Source: an uncultured Blautia sp.
Lineage (GTDB): Bacteria > Bacillota > Clostridia > Lachnospirales > Lachnospiraceae
NCBI GenBank assembly: GCA_934394545.1
Contig: CAKRRG010000005.1
Coordinates: 1-64,000, forward strand
Reading direction: 5' to 3'
Length of the DNA stretch: 64,000 bases
The notes under the pieces are model-generated. The model saw nothing but the letters and a program-made list of their open reading frames with translations, did not search any database and was not told the DNA's origin. Below, piece after piece: positions 22,585 through 33,151 of this stretch; the stretch's first letter is position 1, and every line of letters begins with the position of its first letter. A program made the translations under genes and the position numbers.

Positions 22585-24312
22585 ATGATCGATAAGGAAC
22601 TAATGAAGCTTCTTGGAGGAGGGAAAAAGTACATTGTGTATGCAGTACTTTCCATGGTGATTGGTCTGTTTGCCAATCTGGGAATCACATTCTCCATATG
22701 CAGGGCTATTTCTCTTACTATGGAAAATGCACTGCCTCAGGCCTATATGCCAGTGGCAATTTATGCATTTCTTGGCATTCTGGTGCGCTATGTCTGTACC
22801 AGGTTTACCGGTTCTGTGAAAGACCGCATTGGAAGAGAAGTAAAAAAGGATCTGCGTGAGAAAGCGTATGACAAAATGGTACGTCTGGGTGGAAAAAGTA
22901 CGGCTGATATGAGTATGGCGGGCCTTACCCAGGTAAGCATGGAGGGAATCGAGCAGTTGGATCTGTATTTCTCCAGTTATATTCCGCAGTTTTTTTATGC
23001 AATGATCGCACCGGTGATCTTGTTTCTGATTTCCGTAGGAATGGATGCAAAGGTAGCAGTAGTTCTCCTTTGCTGTGTGCCACTGATTCCAGTGTCCATT
23101 ATTGCGGTCTCCAAATGGGCGAAAAAGATTTTTGCAAAATACTGGGATCAGTATACTTCCATGGGAGATTATTTCCTGGACAGCGTACAGGGCTTAAAGG
23201 AACTGAAAATTTTTAAGGCAGATGCCCGTCAGCATGAAAGAATGAACCAGACTGCTGAAGAATTTCGTCAGATCACCATGAAGGTTCTGACCATGCAGTT
23301 GGCAAGTACCACGATCATGGATCTTGTGGCATATGGCGGTGCAGGCCTGGGAATCGCATTTGTGGTTAAGGATCTGTCTTCAGGAAAAATCCCGGTATCA
23401 ACCGCAATTTTTCTTATGCTGATCGCAGTGGATTTCTTTTTGCCTCTTCGTGCCTTTGGAAGCGCTTTTCATATTGCCATGAATGGGGTGAGTGCAGGTA
23501 AGAAGATCCAGCATCTTCTGGAAACACCGGATCCTGTGTGGGGCAGCAGAAAGGTAGAAGAAACGGATATCACGCTGGAACATGTGACCTTCTCCTATGA
23601 TAACGAAAGACAGGTATTAAAAGATATAAACATGACTTTTCCAAAGGTGGGGATGAGCGCCATTGTGGGAGAGTCCGGCTGTGGAAAATCCACGATTGTC
23701 CGTCTGATCGATGGAAACAGTGTACCGTTAAAGGGACAGATCAGGGTGGGCACAATACCACTGAAGGAATTGTCCAGAAGGGATTTTTACAGTCACATTG
23801 CGGTGGTAAGCTACAATACCTATCTGTTTAACGATACGGTAAAAAATAATTTCCTGCTTGCAGCACCGGATGCAACGGAAGAGCAGATGAAAGAGGCTTT
23901 GGAAAAAGTAAATCTCTGGAAGTTTATTCAGGAAAATGGTGGACTGGATAAGGAAATCACAGAGGACGCCAGCAACATATCCGGCGGACAGAAGCAGCGT
24001 CTGGCACTGGCTGTAAATCTGGTGGCAGATAAGGATATTTATATTTTTGATGAGGCAACCAGCAACATTGATGTGGAAAGCGAAGCAATTATCATGAAAA
24101 ATATTAAGGCACTTTCCAAAAAGAAAAGTGTGATCGTGATTTCCCACCGTCTGGAAAATATTGTTCCTGCAGATCAGATTTATTTCCTGGCAGCCGGAGA
24201 AGTGAAGGAGCACGGCAGTCATAAGGAGCTGATAGCAGCAGGGAACGGTTATGCGGCCCTTTATAACAGACAGAAAGCTTTGGAAGAGGGATACAGGGAG
24301 GTGGTAGCATGA
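22585..24312 (+). CDS. ABC exporter half-transporter 1 (CydD/CydC-like)
   Basis: 575 residues: an ABC transmembrane domain of about six spans (1-310) fused to an ATPase domain. Walker A GESGCGKST is at 362-370, signature SGGQ at 466-469, Walker B DIYIFDEAT soon after, and the H-loop ISHRLENI. It probably forms a heterodimer with the next gene, whose start overlaps its stop (ATGA). Substrate unknown; the exporter type and operator suggest a drug, peptide or thiol export role. Start ATG 22585 follows GGTGAG. Confidence 0.88.
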   Translation: MIDKELMKLLGGGKKYIVYAVLSMVIGLFANLGITFSICRAISLTMENALPQAYMPVAIYAFLGILVRYVCTRFTGSVKDRIGREVKKDLREKAYDKMVRLGGKSTADMSMAGLTQVSMEGIEQLDLYFSSYIPQFFYAMIAPVILFLISVGMDAKVAVVLLCCVPLIPVSIIAVSKWAKKIFAKYWDQYTSMGDYFLDSVQGLKELKIFKADARQHERMNQTAEEFRQITMKVLTMQLASTTIMDLVAYGGAGLGIAFVVKDLSSGKIPVSTAIFLMLIAVDFFLPLRAFGSAFHIAMNGVSAGKKIQHLLETPDPVWGSRKVEETDITLEHVTFSYDNERQVLKDINMTFPKVGMSAIVGESGCGKSTIVRLIDGNSVPLKGQIRVGTIPLKELSRRDFYSHIAVVSYNTYLFNDTVKNNFLLAAPDATEEQMKEALEKVNLWKFIQENGGLDKEITEDASNISGGQKQRLALAVNLVADKDIYIFDEATSNIDVESEAIIMKNIKALSKKKSVIVISHRLENIVPADQIYFLAAGEVKEHGSHKELIAAGNGYAALYNRQKALEEGYREVVA

Positions 24313-25991
24313 GCAGCAGAATCAGAAGAAGCGGTCTGCGTATTATGGGAAATCTGGTCAGCCTTCTGGGAGGCTTCGCCCTGGTGCTTCTTGGTGCGGT
24401 GATGAATGGCAGCATTGGTTATCTTTGCGCCATGGGGGTTACCGTCCTCGGTGCAGCAGGTGTTGCCAAGGCTCTTGGAGAGAATATCGCACTGTCCTAT
24501 AACTGGATCATTGCCCTGGCAATTGGCTGTGGTGTGCTTCGCGGGCTTCTCAGATATATAGAGCAATACAGTAACCATTATATTGCATTTAAACTGCTTG
24601 CGATTCTCCGTGACCATATTTTCCAGGTACTTCGAAAACTTTGCCCCGCAAAGCTGGAGGGCAGGCAGAAAGGAAGCATTATTGCCATGCTGACTTCGGA
24701 TATTGAGACTCTTGAAGTGTTTTACGCACATACACTTTCCCCGATCTGCATCGCAGTACTGGTGTCATTAACGGTATGTGTGTTTACAGGTACAGTAGTA
24801 AGCCCCTGGCTGGCGGCCACAGCATTTCTTGGTTATCTGGTGATCGGAATCCTTGTTCCTGTGTTTTCATCTGCAGTGTTGAAGGAGCCTGGGGTAAACT
24901 ATCGCCGGGAATTTGCTTCCTTTAATTCCTATTTCCTGGACAGCATCAAGGGAATTCAGGATATCCTGTTCCACAATGCAGGAGAGCAGCGGAAAAAAGA
25001 AGTAAATGAGCGCTCGGAAAAATTGCTGAAAGAAACCAGGCGAATGAAAGAGGCTTCCACAAAAGCTGCAGCGTTTACAGAGCTGATTGTTTCTCTGTTT
25101 ATCTTTCTTACTTTAGCAGTGGGAATCCTGTTGGTTCACAAAGGGGAGATTACAGTTGGAAAAATGGTTCTTGGGGTAGTGACCGTATTCGGCAGCTTTG
25201 GCCCTGTAATTGCCATATCTGCCTTGCCTGGCAATCTTACACAGACCTTTGCAAGCGGAGACAGGGTACTGAATCTTCTGGAGGAAACTCCTGTAGCAGA
25301 AGAAATCACAAATGGAAAAAACATTTCTTACGAAAAACTGGAAGTAAAAGATCTGTCCTTTGCTTACAGTACAAATGAACCAGTTCTGAAAAATATCTGT
25401 ATGCATGCCCAAAAAGGTGAGATCGTAGGAATCGTAGGGGAGAGCGGCTGTGGAAAATCCACTCTTCTGAAATTGCTTCTCCGGTTCTGGAAAAAGGATA
25501 GCGGAGAAATTAATTATAACAATATTGACATTGAACAGATCAATACCTCAAATCTTCTGGATAATGTAACTATGGTCAGCCAGGTAACCTATCTGTTTGA
25601 CGATACCATAGAAGAAAACCTTCGCATTGCAAAGCCAGACGCTACCCAGAAAGAACTGGAAGAGGCATGCAGACTGGCATCTGTCCATGATTTTATAACA
25701 ACATTACCACAAGGCTACAAGACAAAGGTTGGTGCCCTTGGGGACAATCTGTCCGCAGGGGAGAAACAGCGGATCGGGCTTGCCAGAGCCTTTCTTTCCG
25801 GAAGAGAGCTGGTTTTATTAGATGAGCCCACCAGTAATGTAGACAATATCAATGAGGGAATCATCCTTAAGGCACTGGCTCTTCAGAAACGAAAAAAGAG
25901 CATTATCCTGGTGTCTCACAGAGAATCCACCATGGCCATTGCCGACCGGGTATATAAAGTATCTGGCGGTAAAATCCAGGAACTTGCATAA
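24309..25991 (+). CDS. ABC exporter half-transporter 2 (CydC-like)
   Basis: 560 residues with the same layout as the preceding gene. Walker A GESGCGKST at 377-385, a signature reading LSAGEKQR (Ala replaces the first Gly of LSGGQ), Walker B LVLLDEPTSN and H-loop VSHRES. The altered signature in one half fits an asymmetric heterodimer with one weakened ATP site. Translationally coupled to the previous gene. No cytochrome bd genes are near, so a true CydDC role is not indicated. Confidence 0.88.
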   Translation: MSSRIRRSGLRIMGNLVSLLGGFALVLLGAVMNGSIGYLCAMGVTVLGAAGVAKALGENIALSYNWIIALAIGCGVLRGLLRYIEQYSNHYIAFKLLAILRDHIFQVLRKLCPAKLEGRQKGSIIAMLTSDIETLEVFYAHTLSPICIAVLVSLTVCVFTGTVVSPWLAATAFLGYLVIGILVPVFSSAVLKEPGVNYRREFASFNSYFLDSIKGIQDILFHNAGEQRKKEVNERSEKLLKETRRMKEASTKAAAFTELIVSLFIFLTLAVGILLVHKGEITVGKMVLGVVTVFGSFGPVIAISALPGNLTQTFASGDRVLNLLEETPVAEEITNGKNISYEKLEVKDLSFAYSTNEPVLKNICMHAQKGEIVGIVGESGCGKSTLLKLLLRFWKKDSGEINYNNIDIEQINTSNLLDNVTMVSQVTYLFDDTIEENLRIAKPDATQKELEEACRLASVHDFITTLPQGYKTKVGALGDNLSAGEKQRIGLARAFLSGRELVLLDEPTSNVDNINEGIILKALALQKRKKSIILVSHRESTMAIADRVYKVSGGKIQELA

Positions 25992-25997
25992 AATTGC

Positions 25998-26026
25998 TTG
26001 ACAATTAAAAATGAATATGCTATTTT
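25998..26026 (+). promoter_or_regulatory. trp operon promoter
   Basis: TTGACA (25998-26003), 17-base spacer, TATTTT (26021-26026) with TG before the -10 box. It directly precedes the T-box leader. Confidence 0.75.
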
Positions 26027-26046
26027 ATGTAAAAATTCAATTTAAC

Positions 26047-26333
26047 AAACTAAACCGTTGAAGCGGGGATAAAAACAATCGTGCACCCACAGAGAGTCCG
26101 GGAGGCTGAGAGCCGGGCGGTAAGGCAGTTTGTTAAATGGGCCGCTGAGGGCGCATGGAAAGGCAGTTTAGAGAGCCAAGTATTATGCGACGTAAGACAT
26201 ACGTCAGTTGTCAGGAATATGATGGTATTCCGTTAAGAGCACGATTTTGTCGTGAAGCAAGGTGGCACCGCGGGTGATTATTCAGACCCGTCCTTGACAG
26301 ATATAGATAGTCTGTCCTGGGCGGGTCTTTTCT
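26047..26333 (+). promoter_or_regulatory. Trp-specific T-box leader with terminator
   Basis: The near-invariant T-box AAGGTGGCACCGCGG is at 26259-26273. Upstream, GTTGAAGCGGGGATAA and AGAGAG are typical stem I elements. The specifier is probably TGG (26138-26140, in AAATGGGCCGCTGAG), i.e. Trp. The terminator pairs GACCCGTCC with GGGCGGGTC (ends near 26328) and a T-rich tract. Uncharged tRNA-Trp would stabilise the antiterminator and turn on trpEGDCFBA, the expected output for this codon. Confidence 0.93.
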
Positions 26334-26391
26334 TTGTCTCTATGGGAACAGGGCAGAACCAAAATCCAGGAAATAAATCGGGAGGTGCTCT

Positions 26392-27885
26392 ATGTATCCA
26401 ACATTTGACAAGATCAGAGAAATGGCAGCAACGGGAAATTACAGAAGAATACCGGTCTGCAAGGAACTGTATGCAGACCGTTATACACCGGTAGAGCTGA
26501 TGCGTATTCTTCAAAAAGCAAGTCATCACTGCTATCTGCTGGAAAGCGCCAGCCAGAATGAGGTGTGGGGAAGGTATTCGTTTCTGGGATATGATCCTTC
26601 CATGGAAATCACCTGTACAGACGGAACGTTAAGAATCCGGAAAACCTGTGATACGCAGAGGGAAAATCAGAAAGAAGAGATTCGCCAGGTAGCCCACCCG
26701 GGAGAAGCCATCCGTGAGATCATCAGCCGTTACAAAAGTCCGGTGATGGACAATATGCCGGCGTTTACAGGTGGTCTGGTAGGATATTTCTCCTACGACT
26801 ATATCAAATACAGCGAACCAAAGCTGGAATTAAAGGACGAAGAACAACAGGACTTCCGGGATCTGGATCTGATGCTGTTTAACGATGTGATCGCATTCGA
26901 CCATTACCGCCAGAAGGTTCTTCTCATCACAGGTGTGATGACAGAGGAACTGGAAAAGTCCTATAAACAGGCCAGTGAGAAACTGGAAGAAATGATCAGA
27001 CTGATCAAAAGAGGGGAGAAGAAATGCTTTCCTCCGATCCGGCTCCAGTCTCAGATCAAGCCCCAGTTTCCGAAGGAAAAGTACTGTGAGATGGTGGAAA
27101 AAGCCAAGCATTACATTCATGAAGGGGATATTTTCCAGGTGGTACTGTCAAACCCTATGCGGGCGAAGGCAGAAGGCAGTTTGTTTGATACGTACCGTGT
27201 GCTTCGAGCCACCAACCCATCCCCTTATATGTTCTATTTTTCCAGTGATGACATTGAGATTGCCGGAGCTTCCCCGGAAACTTTGGTGAAGCTGGAGCAT
27301 GGCAAGCTGAGTACATTTCCTCTGGCGGGAACAAGGCCTCGTGGAAAAACACCGGAAGAGGACAAAGCACTGGAAGCGGATCTTCTGCAGGATGAAAAGG
27401 AGCTGGCAGAGCATAATATGCTTGTGGATCTGGGAAGAAACGATATTGGAAAAATCAGTGAGCTTGGCACTGTAAAGGTTGAAAAATATCTGACTGTGGA
27501 ACGTTATTCCTGTGTGATGCATCTTGGTTCTACCGTAACAGGAACCATCAAAAAGGGAAAAGATGCCATAGATGCAGTAGACGCTATTTTACCTGCAGGA
27601 ACTCTTTCCGGAGCACCGAAATTCCGGGCCTGCCAGATAATTCAGGAACTGGAACAGAGCAAGCGTGGCATTTACGGCGGTGCAATTGGATATGTGGATT
27701 TCACAGGAAATCTGGATGTGTGCATTGCAATCCGTCTGGTATATAAGAAAAAAGATGAGATTTGTATCCGATCCGGTGCCGGTATTGTGGCAGACAGCGT
27801 ACCGGAAAAAGAATTCGAGGAGTGCCAGAACAAAGCAAGGGCAGTTGTAAAGGCAATCCACCAGGCAGAGGAGGGATTGGAATGA
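26392..27885 (+). CDS. trpE: anthranilate synthase component I
   Basis: 497 residues. It makes anthranilate from chorismate and ammonia or glutamine nitrogen. LLES at 49-52 is the tryptophan feedback site of TrpE, which favours TrpE over PabB. The chorismate-binding C-terminal half includes FQVVLSNPMRAKAEG, SPETLVKLE, GTRPRGKTPEED in part, and LPAGTLSGAPK. Start ATG 26392 follows CGGGAGGTGCTCT. First gene of the operon after the Trp T-box; overlaps trpG by four bases. Confidence 0.97.
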   Translation: MYPTFDKIREMAATGNYRRIPVCKELYADRYTPVELMRILQKASHHCYLLESASQNEVWGRYSFLGYDPSMEITCTDGTLRIRKTCDTQRENQKEEIRQVAHPGEAIREIISRYKSPVMDNMPAFTGGLVGYFSYDYIKYSEPKLELKDEEQQDFRDLDLMLFNDVIAFDHYRQKVLLITGVMTEELEKSYKQASEKLEEMIRLIKRGEKKCFPPIRLQSQIKPQFPKEKYCEMVEKAKHYIHEGDIFQVVLSNPMRAKAEGSLFDTYRVLRATNPSPYMFYFSSDDIEIAGASPETLVKLEHGKLSTFPLAGTRPRGKTPEEDKALEADLLQDEKELAEHNMLVDLGRNDIGKISELGTVKVEKYLTVERYSCVMHLGSTVTGTIKKGKDAIDAVDAILPAGTLSGAPKFRACQIIQELEQSKRGIYGGAIGYVDFTGNLDVCIAIRLVYKKKDEICIRSGAGIVADSVPEKEFEECQNKARAVVKAIHQAEEGLE

Positions 27886-28469
27886 TTTTACTGATTGATA
27901 ATTATGACAGCTTTTCCTATAACCTGTATCAGCTGATCGGGTCCGTTCATCCGGACATCCAGGTTGTCCGAAACGATGAAATTTCTCTGGAGGAGATTGA
28001 GAAGCTGGCACCGGAAGCCATTGTTCTTTCCCCGGGACCGGGAAGACCGGAGGACGCAGGAATCTGTATTCCGGTGATCCAAAGATTTGCCGGAAAAATC
28101 CCTATCCTGGGTGTGTGCCTGGGACATCAGAGCATCTGCGAAGCATTTGGGGGAGTGGTTTCTTATGCGAAGGAACTGAAGCATGGTAAAAAAGATGTCA
28201 TCCATCAATATCATAACAGTGTCCTGTTTAATGGACTGCCAGAAACGTTCCCGGCAGCCAGATATCATTCTCTGGCTGCAATGGAAGAAAGCCTTCCGGT
28301 AGAACTGGTTGTGACAGCCAGAGCAGAAGACGGAGAAATTATGGCAGTGGAACATAAAGAGTACCCGGTTTACGGAGTGCAGTTCCATCCGGAGTCCGTT
28401 ATGACTCCCGATGGAAGGAAAATGATTGAGAATTTTCTGAAAGCGCAAGTCAGATTTGACAATTTGTAA
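27882..28469 (+). CDS. trpG: anthranilate synthase component II (glutaminase)
   Basis: 195 residues from ATG 27882, overlapping the trpE stop. It supplies ammonia to TrpE. Class I amidotransferase motifs: [11 protein letters not shown] at the start, [12 protein letters not shown], Cys79 in GVCLGHQS, and the His/Glu of QFHPESV near the end. A separate, unfused TrpG; no fusion with TrpD as in enterobacteria. Confidence 0.97.
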   Translation: MILLIDNYDSFSYNLYQLIGSVHPDIQVVRNDEISLEEIEKLAPEAIVLSPGPGRPEDAGICIPVIQRFAGKIPILGVCLGHQSICEAFGGVVSYAKELKHGKKDVIHQYHNSVLFNGLPETFPAARYHSLAAMEESLPVELVVTARAEDGEIMAVEHKEYPVYGVQFHPESVMTPDGRKMIENFLKAQVRFDNL

Positions 28470-28497
28470 AAGACATCATCAGAGAGGAGCAGAAAAA

Positions 28498-29511
28498 ATG
28501 ATCAGAGAGAGCATTATCAAATTATCGAAAAAACAGAATTTGACCTATCAGGAAGCAGAAGAGGTTATGGATGAAATTATGAGTGGAAAAGCCACTCCGG
28601 TACAAATGTCCGCTTATCTTACGGCTCTGGCATTGAAAGGTGAGACCATTGATGAAATCACGGCTTCTGCAGCAGGCATGAGAGCACATTGTATTAAGCT
28701 CCTCCATGACATGGATGTTCTGGAAATCGTGGGTACAGGCGGAGATGGCTCGAATTCTTTTAACATTTCCACCACAGCCTCTCTGGTAATTGCAGCTGGC
28801 GGGGTACCGGTTGCAAAACACGGAAACAGAGCGGCATCTTCAAAATCCGGAGCAGCGGATGTATTGGAGGCTCTTGGCGTAAAAATTACAATTCCACCGG
28901 AAAAAAGCCAGGAGCTGCTGAAAAAAATCGGAATCTGTTTCCTATTTGCCCAGAACTATCATATTGCCATGAAGTATGTAGCTCCCATTCGTAAGGAACT
29001 GGGAATCCGTACTGTATTTAATATTCTGGGACCACTTAGCAACCCTGCCGGTGCAAACATGGAATTGATGGGTGTTTACGATGAAGCACTTGTTGAGCCT
29101 CTGGCACAAGTTATGGCCAACCTTGGTGTAACAAGAGGTATGGTTGTGTTCGGACAGGACAGCCTGGATGAGATTTCTATGAGCGCACCTACATCCGTAT
29201 GCGAAATCAAAGATGGAAAATTCACCTCCTATGTCCTGACCCCGGAACAGTTTGGCTATGAACGCTGCACAAAAGAAGAGCTTCAGGGCGGAACCCCGCA
29301 GGAGAACGCAGATATCACAAAAGCCATTCTGGAAGGCAAAGAGACAGGAGCGAAACGTCATGCTGTCTGCCTGAATGCAGGAGCAGCTCTTTATATTGCA
29401 GGAAAGGCAAAGACCATTGAAGAGGGCGTAAGGTTAGCAGAGAAGCTTATTGACAGTGGGGCTGCATTGAAAAAACTCAATGAGTTTGTGGAAAAGAGCA
29501 ATCAGGAATAA
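28498..29511 (+). CDS. trpD: anthranilate phosphoribosyltransferase
   Basis: 337 residues from ATG 28498 behind GAGAGGAGC. It transfers phosphoribose from PRPP to anthranilate. The glycine-rich PRPP loop [14 protein letters not shown] begins at 79, with [15 protein letters not shown] and [10 protein letters not shown] after it, all standard. Third gene of the operon, 28 bases after trpG. Confidence 0.97.
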   Translation: MIRESIIKLSKKQNLTYQEAEEVMDEIMSGKATPVQMSAYLTALALKGETIDEITASAAGMRAHCIKLLHDMDVLEIVGTGGDGSNSFNISTTASLVIAAGGVPVAKHGNRAASSKSGAADVLEALGVKITIPPEKSQELLKKIGICFLFAQNYHIAMKYVAPIRKELGIRTVFNILGPLSNPAGANMELMGVYDEALVEPLAQVMANLGVTRGMVVFGQDSLDEISMSAPTSVCEIKDGKFTSYVLTPEQFGYERCTKEELQGGTPQENADITKAILEGKETGAKRHAVCLNAGAALYIAGKAKTIEEGVRLAEKLIDSGAALKKLNEFVEKSNQE

Positions 29512-29533
29512 AGAATAAAAAACAGGAGCCGCC

Positions 29534-30331
29534 ATGAGTATTTTAAATGAGATCGCGAAGCGTACAAAAGAACGCATAGAGGAACAGAAATTCAAAGTGC
29601 CATTAAGAGAACTGATCGCACAGCAGAATTCAGAAGCAGCCAGAAAAGCAGAAGAAAAAATCCGTTTTCTGGAAGCACTGAAAAAGCCGGGAATGTCTTA
29701 TATCTGTGAAGTGAAGAAGGCTTCCCCGTCCAAGGGACTGATCGCACCGGAGTTTCCTTATCTGGACATTGCCAGGGACTATGAGAAGGCAGGGGCCGCC
29801 GCGATTTCCTGTCTTACAGAGCCTTTTTATTTCCAGGGATCGGACCGTTATCTGCAGGAAATTGCCCAGACTGTGAATATTCCCGTACTTCGGAAAGATT
29901 TTACCGTTGACGAATACATGATTTATCAGGCGAAAGCTTTTGGGGCTTCCGCAGTACTGCTAATCTGTGCTATCCTTGATAACAGCCAGCTGAAGGCCTT
30001 TGGAGAGCTGGCACAGGAGTTGGGACTGGACGCTCTGGTAGAGACCCATGACCAGTGGGAACTGGACAGAGCCCTGAATCTTGGGGTAAAGATCGTGGGG
30101 GTAAATAACCGGAATCTTCATGATTTTACCGTTGACATGGGAAACAGTTTGCGGCTTCGAAGCATGGCTCCGGCTGATACGGTGTTTGTTTCGGAAAGCG
30201 GCATTCAGACAGCAAAGGATATCCGTATATTATACGAAAATAAAGTAGACGCAGTGCTGATCGGGGAAACACTGATGCGAAGCCCGGACAAAAAGGCAGC
30301 ACTTGCAGCACTTAACGAAGAAATACAATAA
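29534..30331 (+). CDS. trpC: indole-3-glycerol phosphate synthase
   Basis: 265 residues, TIM barrel. Motifs: ICEVKKASPSKGLI (catalytic Lys), VLRKDFTVDEYMI, GVNNRNLHDF and VSESGI. It closes the indole ring to give indole-3-glycerol phosphate. It is separate from trpF, as in Bacillus. Its last codons are repeated twice more just after the stop (see repeat at 30314-30365). Confidence 0.97.
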   Translation: MSILNEIAKRTKERIEEQKFKVPLRELIAQQNSEAARKAEEKIRFLEALKKPGMSYICEVKKASPSKGLIAPEFPYLDIARDYEKAGAAAISCLTEPFYFQGSDRYLQEIAQTVNIPVLRKDFTVDEYMIYQAKAFGASAVLLICAILDNSQLKAFGELAQELGLDALVETHDQWELDRALNLGVKIVGVNNRNLHDFTVDMGNSLRLRSMAPADTVFVSESGIQTAKDIRILYENKVDAVLIGETLMRSPDKKAALAALNEEIQ

Positions 30332-30365
30332 GCAACGAAATACAATAAACGAGAAAATACAATCA
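30314..30365 (+). repeat. three imperfect tandem copies of the trpC 3' end
   Basis: AACGAAGAAATACAATAA (30314-30331, containing the trpC stop), AACGAAATACAATAA (30334-30348) and AACGAGAAAATACAATCA (30348-30365). They make up most of the trpC-trpF spacer, so the spacer seems to have grown by duplication of the gene end. Confidence 0.75.
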
Positions 30366-30385
30366 ATCAAAAGGAACAGAACAAT

Positions 30386-31030
30386 ATGGCAAAATTAAAA
30401 ATCTGTGGTCTGACCTGTGAAGAGGATATTGCTGCAGTAAATGAAGTAAAACCAGATTTTGCAGGCTTTGTGATCCAGGTTCCGGGAAGACGGCGAAGTC
30501 TTACCGCAGAACAGGTGAAAGTCCTGGTTAAGGGACTTGATAAAGATATACTTCCGGTAGGGGTATTTGTAAATGCCGCACCGGAGCTTCCTATTTCCTT
30601 ATTAAGAGATGGAACGCTCTGGGCAGCACAGCTTCACGGCGAGGAAGAGGAAGACTACATCGAAAAAATCCAGAATCTGACAGGAAAGCCTGTGATCAAG
30701 GCCTTTTCCATAAAAACACCGGAGGATGTACAGCGTGCTCTTCGAAGTCCGGCAGACTATATCCTTCTGGATCAGGGAGCCGGTGGAACCGGAGAGTCAT
30801 TTGACTGGACTCTTGTACCACCGGTACGCCGCCCATTTTTCCTGGCGGGAGGAATTGGTCCTGGGAACATCCGCAGTGCTATCGGAACCTTGCATCCATG
30901 GGCTGTGGACATGAGCAGCAGCCTGGAAACTGAGGGCAAAAAGGATCCGGAAAAGCTTAGGCGGATCGTCCGGATGCTGAAGCAAATTAATACACTTGAA
31001 GCATATAAAAAGGAACGAGAGAATCTCTGA
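30386..31030 (+). CDS. trpF: phosphoribosylanthranilate isomerase
   Basis: 214 residues. KICGLT at 4-9 (general base Cys), [14 protein letters not shown] (normally GF.F...S.R), [25 protein letters not shown] and [11 protein letters not shown] identify TrpF. It isomerises PRA to CdRP. The segment VIQVPGRRR departs a little from the usual FVFAPKSPR form. Its 3' end is duplicated downstream. Ribosome site AAAAGGAACAG. Confidence 0.95.
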   Translation: MAKLKICGLTCEEDIAAVNEVKPDFAGFVIQVPGRRRSLTAEQVKVLVKGLDKDILPVGVFVNAAPELPISLLRDGTLWAAQLHGEEEEDYIEKIQNLTGKPVIKAFSIKTPEDVQRALRSPADYILLDQGAGGTGESFDWTLVPPVRRPFFLAGGIGPGNIRSAIGTLHPWAVDMSSSLETEGKKDPEKLRRIVRMLKQINTLEAYKKERENL

Positions 31031-31055
31031 TAAAGAACGAGAGAATCTCCGGTAA
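31010..31055 (+). repeat. tandem duplication of the trpF 3' end
   Basis: AAGGAACGAGAGAATCTC... (31010-31033, spanning the trpF stop) is followed by AAAGAACGAGAGAATCTC... (31032-31055), each ending in TAA. Unit about 22 bases. This is the second such end duplication in the operon. Confidence 0.75.
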
Positions 31056-31077
31056 ATACAGAAAGGAATCATCCACC

Positions 31078-32262
31078 ATGTCAAAAGGAAGATTTGGAAT
31101 CCACGGCGGCCAGTACATCCCGGAAACACTGATGAATGCAGTGATCGAGCTGGAAGAAGCCTACAACCATTATAAAAATGATCCGGATTTTAACCGGGAG
31201 CTTACGGAGCTTTTAAATGAATACGCTGGCAGACCATCCCGTCTCTACTATGCAGCCCACATGACCGAAGACCTTGGAGGGGCGAAGGTTTATTTAAAAA
31301 GAGAGGACCTGAATCACACAGGTGCCCACAAGATCAATAACGTATTAGGGCAGGTCCTTTTGGCCAAAAAGATGGGCAAAACACGTGTTATTGCGGAAAC
31401 AGGAGCGGGCCAGCACGGTGTTGCAACCGCTACGGCAGCCGCTCTTATGGGAATGGAGTGCGAGGTCTTCATGGGAAAAGAGGACACAGAGCGCCAGGCA
31501 TTAAATGTATACAAAATGCGCCTCCTTGGGGCAAAGGTTCATCCGGTAACATCCGGAACCGCCACCTTAAAGGATGCGGTATCTGAGACCATGCGTGAGT
31601 GGACCAACCGCATTGCAGATACCCATTACGTTCTTGGTTCTGTTATGGGACCTCATCCCTTTCCAACCATTGTCCGGGATTTCCAGGCTGTGATCTCTAA
31701 GGAAATCAAGGAACAAATGTTGGAAAAAGAGGGGAAACTGCCAGACGCAGTCCTTGCCTGTGTAGGTGGAGGCTCCAATGCCATCGGAACCTTTTATCAC
31801 TTCATTGAAGACAAAGAGGTACAGCTGATCGGATGTGAGGCAGCAGGACGTGGCGTGAATACAGCAGAGACTGCGGCTACCATTGCTACAGGAAAGCTTG
31901 GAATCTTCCATGGAATGAAATCTTATTTCTGCCAGGATGAATATGGCCAGATCGCTCCTGTTTATTCAATTTCTGCAGGGCTGGATTACCCGGGAATCGG
32001 ACCGGAGCATGCCCATCTTTATGATATCGGCCGTGCCCAGTACGTACCGGTCACCGATGAGGAAGCAGTAGAAGCCTTCGAGTATCTTTCCAAAACAGAG
32101 GGAATCATTCCGGCCATTGAAAGTGCCCATGCAGTAGCTTATGCAAAAAAAATCGTTCCGCAGATGAGAAAGGACCAGTGCGTAGTCATTACGATTTCCG
32201 GCCGCGGAGACAAGGATTGTGCGGCAATCGCAAGATACAGAGGGGAGGATATCCATGAGTAA
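31078..32262 (+). CDS. trpB: tryptophan synthase beta chain
   Basis: 394 residues, the TrpB1 type. The PLP lysine is Lys85 in [22 protein letters not shown], the GGGSNAIG phosphate loop and ISGRGDKD complete the fold. It joins indole and serine to tryptophan and pairs with TrpA. Ribosome site AGAAAGGAATC. It overlaps trpA by eight bases. Confidence 0.98.
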   Translation: MSKGRFGIHGGQYIPETLMNAVIELEEAYNHYKNDPDFNRELTELLNEYAGRPSRLYYAAHMTEDLGGAKVYLKREDLNHTGAHKINNVLGQVLLAKKMGKTRVIAETGAGQHGVATATAAALMGMECEVFMGKEDTERQALNVYKMRLLGAKVHPVTSGTATLKDAVSETMREWTNRIADTHYVLGSVMGPHPFPTIVRDFQAVISKEIKEQMLEKEGKLPDAVLACVGGGSNAIGTFYHFIEDKEVQLIGCEAAGRGVNTAETAATIATGKLGIFHGMKSYFCQDEYGQIAPVYSISAGLDYPGIGPEHAHLYDIGRAQYVPVTDEEAVEAFEYLSKTEGIIPAIESAHAVAYAKKIVPQMRKDQCVVITISGRGDKDCAAIARYRGEDIHE

Positions 32263-33034
32263 CCGAATTACAAAAGCATTTGAAAAAGGCAAAGCATTTA
32301 TCCCGTTTATCACCTGTGGAGATCCTTCTCTTAAGATCACAGAGCAGCTTGTATACGCCATGGAAGAGGCAGGAGCTGATCTGATCGAGCTTGGAATCCC
32401 TTTCTCAGATCCTACAGCAGAAGGCCCGGTTATCCAGGAGGCAAATGTACGCGCTCTAAGCGGCGGGGTGACAACCGACAAAGTTTTCGATATGGTAGTA
32501 GAGATCCGAAAGAATACGGACATCCCAATGGTATTTATGACCTATGCCAACGTGGTCTTTTCTTATGGAACAGAAAGGTTTATAAAGAAAGCAGCAGAGG
32601 TGGGAATGGACGGACTGATTCTTCCAGATGTGCCATTTGAGGAAAAGGAAGAGTTCGACGTGGTCTGCAAACAGTATGGATTAGACCTGATTTCCCTGAT
32701 CGCACCTACCTCCCATGACCGGATCACACGGATCGCGAAAGAGGCAAATGGCTTTGTATACTGTGTTTCCTCTCTTGGAGTGACCGGAACCAGAACCAGC
32801 ATTACTACAGATATTGGTGCTATGGTGAAGCTGGTAAAAGCAGCAAAAGACATTCCCTGTGCAGTAGGATTCGGAATTTCCACTCCGGAACAGGCGAAAA
32901 AAATGGCAGACCAGTCGGATGGCGCCATCGTAGGCTCTGCCATTGTGAAGCTTTGTGCGGCGCATGGGGAAAATTGCATTCCATATGTAAAGAATTATGT
33001 AAAGTCTATGAAAGACGCTGTGCGTGAGGCTTGA
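32255..33034 (+). CDS. trpA: tryptophan synthase alpha chain, Glu at the Asp60 position
   Basis: 259 residues from ATG 32255 behind AGGGGAGG, within the end of trpB. It cleaves indole-3-glycerol phosphate and passes indole to TrpB. Glu45 ([11 protein letters not shown]) corresponds to catalytic Glu49 of E. coli. The second catalytic acid, Asp60 there (LADGP), is Glu56 here (TAEGP). The rest is normal: [31 protein letters not shown]. Last gene of the operon, followed by a strong terminator. Confidence 0.97.
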   Translation: MSNRITKAFEKGKAFIPFITCGDPSLKITEQLVYAMEEAGADLIELGIPFSDPTAEGPVIQEANVRALSGGVTTDKVFDMVVEIRKNTDIPMVFMTYANVVFSYGTERFIKKAAEVGMDGLILPDVPFEEKEEFDVVCKQYGLDLISLIAPTSHDRITRIAKEANGFVYCVSSLGVTGTRTSITTDIGAMVKLVKAAKDIPCAVGFGISTPEQAKKMADQSDGAIVGSAIVKLCAAHGENCIPYVKNYVKSMKDAVREA

Positions 33035-33054
33035 TTTAATTCTAAAAAGAGTAT

Positions 33055-33095
33055 AAAAGAGGGCAAAAGCGTTGACATTTTGCCCTCTTTTTTTT
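33055..33095 (+). terminator. trp operon terminator
   Basis: AAAAGAGGGCAAAA (33055-33068) pairs with TTTTGCCCTCTTTT (33078-33091), 14 bp, followed by more T. Confidence 0.93.
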
Positions 33096-33151
33096 ATAGT
33101 ATCATATGTGAATCAATTTTATGTGTAAAATATAAGTAATGAAAAAGAGGA

